DNA of 64,000 nt from Chlorobium sp. GTDB lineage: Bacteria; Bacteroidota; Chlorobiia; Chlorobiales; Chlorobiaceae. The DNA is taken from positions 22,285 through 86,284 of the forward strand of contig JABMPC010000056.1 in assembly GCA_013203905.1 (NCBI GenBank), in the 5' to 3' direction. Shown here piece after piece: positions 60,832-64,000 of this stretch. Made by a program: the position numbers and the translations under genes. The notes beneath the pieces are model-generated. The model was not told where the DNA came from and did no database searches. It saw only the letters and a program-made list of their open reading frames with translations. Position 1 is the first letter of the stretch, and every line of letters starts with the position of its first letter.

Positions 60832-61632
60832 ATGAGCACCCTTCACATCGGGTTCATAGGAACAGGACGGATCGCCAGCGCAATTATTGCCGGTCTCAGT
60901 TCCAGAAAAGAGACAGCCATCCTCGGCTTCGACCCCGACACCGAAGCCCTTCGTTCCCTTGCCGCCGAGTACGCCCTCATCCCCTCGTCCTCGCCCGACG
61001 AACTGGCCAAAGGCTCCAACATCATCATTCTTGCCGTCAAACCATACCTGATCAAAGAGGTTCTCGATGAACTGCGCCCGTCACTCTCCCCAAACCATCT
61101 CCTTGTGAGCGTAGCCGCAGGAATCTCCACGGAATTCATACGGCAGCACTCCAGAGAGGATATGCGTGTCATAAGAGTCATGCCCAACACCCCCGCCTTT
61201 GTTGGTGAAGGGATGAGTGCCCTCTGCAGAGGAAAGATGGCAAGCACCCGGGACAGTGACATAGTCAGCAGCCTGCTCGGTGCAATCGGACGGGTCGTTC
61301 TACTGGAAGAATCACAGATGGACGCAGCCACAGCACTCTCCGGTAGCGGCCCAGCCTACATGTTCCACATTCTTGCCTCACTTGCCGAGGGCGGTGAACA
61401 ATGCGGCCTCACCCGCGAAGAAGCAATACTGCTTGGAGCCCAGACCATGCTCGGGGCTGCAACAATGGTACTCAATGGAGACAAAAGCCCTGAAGAGCTC
61501 ATTCGTCAGGTCACCACACCGGGAGGCACTACCGAAGCCGGACTGAAAGTGATGGAAGAAGGCAACATTCGCGCCATTCTTGTTGACACGGTGGAAGCCG
61601 CAGCCGCCCGCTCACGCGAGTTGGGCAAATAA
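60832..61632 (+). CDS. proC: Pyrroline-5-carboxylate reductase
   Basis: 266 aa. Rossmann opening IGFIGTGRIASAII (4-17), catalytic region ALSGSGPAYMF and the family signature TTPGGTTEAGLKVM. Last step of proline synthesis. Ends 19 nt before the convergent moeA. Confidence 0.96.
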   Translation: MSTLHIGFIGTGRIASAIIAGLSSRKETAILGFDPDTEALRSLAAEYALIPSSSPDELAKGSNIIILAVKPYLIKEVLDELRPSLSPNHLLVSVAAGISTEFIRQHSREDMRVIRVMPNTPAFVGEGMSALCRGKMASTRDSDIVSSLLGAIGRVVLLEESQMDAATALSGSGPAYMFHILASLAEGGEQCGLTREEAILLGAQTMLGAATMVLNGDKSPEELIRQVTTPGGTTEAGLKVMEEGNIRAILVDTVEAAAARSRELGK

Positions 61633-61651
61633 ATGGCCCGCCAAGGCAAAG

Positions 61652-62875
61652 CTACAGTTGCCCTCCCCAAGGGAGCAGCGAACAGAAGACGACAGAACCG
61701 GCCGGAAGTGGTTCAGCAGACGGGGAACACTCAATGATGCAGTTAGAGCCCACCAGAGAGGAAATCATATGCGACTCAATCTTTTCCGTCACACGGCAGA
61801 ACAGACGCCCGCCCTCTTCACGGAGTCTGCCCGGCAAAAACCGGTAGCGTTTCCGGTCGGCAGGAAAAGGTGATTCAAGAACAGCCTCCAGTCGCCTCGG
61901 CTCCTCTCTTCCCTGCATAAGCATTATTGCAGGAACAGCATACTCCATAAAACAGACCAGAGCCGAAACCGGATTGCCCGGCAGCGCAAACACCGCTCCT
62001 GTATCCCTTGTGCCAAAATAGACCGGCTTCCCCGGCTTCTGGGCAACGGTCCAGAACTGCTGACTGACACCAAGGCGCTCCAGCTCCTCGCGTACAAAGT
62101 CATACTCTCCAGTTGAAATCCCCCCCACACTCACAACCAGATCCGCCTCCGAAAGAGCCACCGCAAGGGCGCTCGAAACAGCCACCCTGTCATCAACCGC
62201 ATGGCGGATAGCGCACGGCTCAATACCGATTGAGCGACAGGCAGCCTGAAGCATAAAGCTGTTGGAATCATAAATCTCTGCCTCTGAAACCCCCTCACCC
62301 GGAGACTGAAGCTCATCGCCCACAACAACAATGGAAATGGAGGGCAGACTGCAGACCGGAACGGAGTCATAGCCGAGTGAGGCCAGCACAGCAATTTCAG
62401 AAGTACTCATCACGCTCCCCTTCGCTATCACCCGATCCTCAGCCCTCACCTCTTCACCCGCATAGCGGACATTGCCCTCTTTGGAAGGAAGCCGGAACAC
62501 AGTCACCTCATCACCCTCAAACCCGCTGGTAAACTCAAACGGCACAACCGTATCCGCCCCAGCGGGCAGAGGCGCCCCCGTCATTATTCTGGCAGCCGTT
62601 CCCTCCATGAGCTGCCCCGAAGAACTGCGTCCAGCCGGAATATCATCCGTCACCATCAGCCTCACAGGGCAGTCTGAGGAGCACCCCTGCACATCCACCC
62701 AACGGACAGCAAAACCATCCATCGCCGAATTCGTAAACCGCGGCAACCCGAAAGGAGCCACAACATCCCCGGCAAGAACCCGACCCGCAAGCATCTCCAG
62801 GGAGCACTGCTCAACACCGGCAAGCGGCAGCACCTTACTGCGAACAAAACGACGCGCCTCTTCTACATCAATCAT
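61652..62875 (-). CDS. moeA: Molybdopterin molybdenumtransferase MoeA
   Basis: 407 aa from the ATG at 62875, which overlaps the moaCB stop by one base (TGATG). Contains NSAMDGFAV (residues about 46-54), GAPLPAGADTVVPFE, and the MoCF domain with VSVGGISTGEYDFV and ALPGNPVSALVCF. Inserts molybdate into adenylated molybdopterin. Confidence 0.95.
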   Translation of the reverse strand: MIDVEEARRFVRSKVLPLAGVEQCSLEMLAGRVLAGDVVAPFGLPRFTNSAMDGFAVRWVDVQGCSSDCPVRLMVTDDIPAGRSSSGQLMEGTAARIMTGAPLPAGADTVVPFEFTSGFEGDEVTVFRLPSKEGNVRYAGEEVRAEDRVIAKGSVMSTSEIAVLASLGYDSVPVCSLPSISIVVVGDELQSPGEGVSEAEIYDSNSFMLQAACRSIGIEPCAIRHAVDDRVAVSSALAVALSEADLVVSVGGISTGEYDFVREELERLGVSQQFWTVAQKPGKPVYFGTRDTGAVFALPGNPVSALVCFMEYAVPAIMLMQGREEPRRLEAVLESPFPADRKRYRFLPGRLREEGGRLFCRVTEKIESHMISSLVGSNCIIECSPSAEPLPAGSVVFCSLLPWGGQL

Positions 62876-63813
62876 CAATGACCCTCCCCTTTCATCATGG
62901 AAAAAGCATGAAAAACCGAAGGCACCAGCACCTCCAGAGCATCACGGGCCGCACCCGCGCTTCCCGGAATGCAGACCACCATTGAACCCCCTATCATGCC
63001 CGCCGCCAGCCGCGAAAGCATAGCGGTTCTTGTTTTTGTCTGTCCCCAGCTGAAAAGGGCAGCCTCAACGCCCGGAAGCGTCCGCGAAAACTTTGGAACA
63101 ATAGTGTCAACCGTCACATCACGAGGCCCCAGCCCCGTCCCGCCAGTCGTCAGAATAAGCTCAACCCCCGCAGCCCTCCAGCCGTCCACCGTTGCACTGA
63201 TCTGCTCCGGCTCATCAGGAATGATGCGAACCTCGGAAACCTCACAGCCGGCCCTCTCCATTCCCTCTCGAAGAATCTCGCCCGAACGGTCCACACCGCC
63301 TCCCGCAGAAATAGAATCTGAAAGCACCAGAATTGAAGTTCTCGGTCGGTACGCATCCGAAAAATCAGTTTTGCCCCCACTCTTCAATTCAAGACGGATT
63401 CCGCCAATCTCCATTGTTTTGTCCACAGCCTTGCACATATCATAAATTGTAAGCGCAGCCACAGAAACCGCCGTCAGCGCCTCCATCTCCACACCCGTCG
63501 CCTCCCTTGTCCGGGTTGTAGCAACAATAGCAATACGGCCCGGCTGAATCTCAAAACCCACATCAACCCACGACAGGTTCAGCTGATGACAGAGAGGAAT
63601 GATATGAGCCGTCCCCTTCGCCGCCTGAATAGCCGCAACCTTCGCCGCCGTCAGCACATTGCCCTTCGGCATGCCCTCAGCCGAAAGAAGCCTGAGCGTT
63701 TCAGGGCTCAGTGAAATCCAGCCCGAAGCCCGCGCAGTCCTCAGCGTCCCCGGCTTCGAAGAAACATCAACCATAGAGACATTGCCGTCCCCGTCCAGAT
63801 GGGTAAATGACAT
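62875..63813 (-). CDS. moaCB: MoaC-MoaB fusion, molybdenum cofactor synthesis
   Basis: 312 aa from the ATG at 63813 (MSFTHLDGDGNVSMVDVS). Residues 1 to about 155 are MoaC, with the active-site blocks IIPLCHQLNL and GVEMEALTAVSVAALTIYDMCKAVDK. Residues about 160-312 are MoaB/MogA, with TTGGTGLGPRDVT and PGSAGAARDAL. The fusion would couple cPMP formation to the adenylation-type step. Such fusions are known in Bacteroidota and Chlorobiota. Overlaps moeA. Confidence 0.93.
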   Translation of the reverse strand: MSFTHLDGDGNVSMVDVSSKPGTLRTARASGWISLSPETLRLLSAEGMPKGNVLTAAKVAAIQAAKGTAHIIPLCHQLNLSWVDVGFEIQPGRIAIVATTRTREATGVEMEALTAVSVAALTIYDMCKAVDKTMEIGGIRLELKSGGKTDFSDAYRPRTSILVLSDSISAGGGVDRSGEILREGMERAGCEVSEVRIIPDEPEQISATVDGWRAAGVELILTTGGTGLGPRDVTVDTIVPKFSRTLPGVEAALFSWGQTKTRTAMLSRLAAGMIGGSMVVCIPGSAGAARDALEVLVPSVFHAFSMMKGEGH

Positions 63814-63908
63814 AGAAAAAATAACAAGAAGGTTACCGGAGCAAGACATACTAAATACCAATCCCCCCAAACAAAAACAACCCGCGGCTCCCAGTAAAAA
63901 AACAGAAA

Positions 63909-63973
63909 AAGTTGGGGACACTCATGAATGAGAGTACTTGTCAAGTACACTCAGTCAACAGTTACCCCAACTT
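63909..63973. repeat. Nested palindromes at the right edge
   Basis: An outer inverted repeat AAGTTGGGG (63909-63917) with CCCCAACTT (63965-63973) encloses a 25-nt imperfect palindrome (63929-63953; TGAG-A-GTACTTG-T-CAAGTAC-A-CTCA) and a competing CTCAT/ATGAG hairpin (63921-63932). Such structures are seen at REP/RAYT elements and IS200/IS605-type ends; an alternative is a leftward terminator, since T's follow on the minus strand. The partner gene would lie outside the window. Confidence 0.55.
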
Positions 63974-64000
63974 CCAAAACCGATAATTATTATCCGGCTA

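Noticed and set aside
63814..63908. Molybdenum-cofactor riboswitch before moaCB
   Set aside because: The leader lacks the conserved GC-rich helices of that riboswitch class.
62875..63921. A longer moaC start at 63921 with a hydrophobic leader
   Set aside because: MoaC is cytoplasmic and the family N-terminus begins at the ATG at 63813; the apparent leader is a chance translation of the AT-rich upstream region.

Overview
The window comes from a green sulfur bacterium (phylum Chlorobiota, Chlorobium/Pelodictyon-like). The clearest evidence is the three-gene light-independent protochlorophyllide reductase set (bchN-bchB-bchL), a bchJ gene, a cytochrome c-555 whose predicted mature form is 86 residues, and a clpB gene that holds only the N-terminal half of the chaperone. 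The DNA is moderately GC-rich and almost fully coding. No stretch over 300 bases lacks a gene, and no complete insertion sequence, prophage or CRISPR array is visible.

Layout. 4-7684 is a six-gene leftward run: glgA-like, gmhB, hemW, a DUF2723/GT117 membrane protein, lpxA and a ROK protein. 7813-10193 is a rightward pair, an Ig-like lipoprotein coupled to bchJ, which meets bchL tail to tail at a strong bidirectional terminator. 10307-15797 runs leftward: purA, a thiamine-binding-type small protein, bchN, bchB, bchL. 15944-20016 holds engB, cysS, a mannose-1-phosphate guanylyltransferase-like gene and rsmG. 20081-40042 is the full str-S10-spc-alpha translation supercluster read leftward (rpsL to rplQ, with fusA, tuf, secY, map, infA and rpoA). 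A tRNA-Gly(UCC) sits inside the spc part, and a terminator separates tuf from rpsJ. 40216-50961 is a tightly packed leftward run of ten genes: obgE, a GNAT acetyltransferase, HPr, then seven surface-glycan genes, closed by a long hairpin. 51046-55695 holds xseB, gatB, a SYLF-domain protein, the split clpB and two small unknowns. 55717-61632 runs rightward: tsaD, yajC, carA, a class V aminotransferase, two related monohaem cytochromes c, a SemiSWEET and proC. 61652-63813 holds moeA and a moaC-moaB fusion. The last 100 bases carry nested palindromes.

How the genes fit together. The bch genes make (bacterio)chlorophyll. HemW handles haem. The two small cytochromes are probably photosynthetic or sulfur-oxidation electron carriers. 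lpxA, gmhB, DUF2723 and the 40-49 kb cluster build the cell surface. The remainder is core translation, secretion and metabolism.

I see no single large undescribed system. The points most worth a second look are: a GlgA-like and a ManC-like protein that have each lost signature substrate-binding residues, a ROK and a GmhB protein lacking usual zinc ligands, the clpB half-gene, the tRNA gene embedded in a ribosomal-protein operon, the fusion of obgE/HPr to a glycan-export run, the lipoprotein/soluble cytochrome pair, and the palindrome cluster at the right edge.
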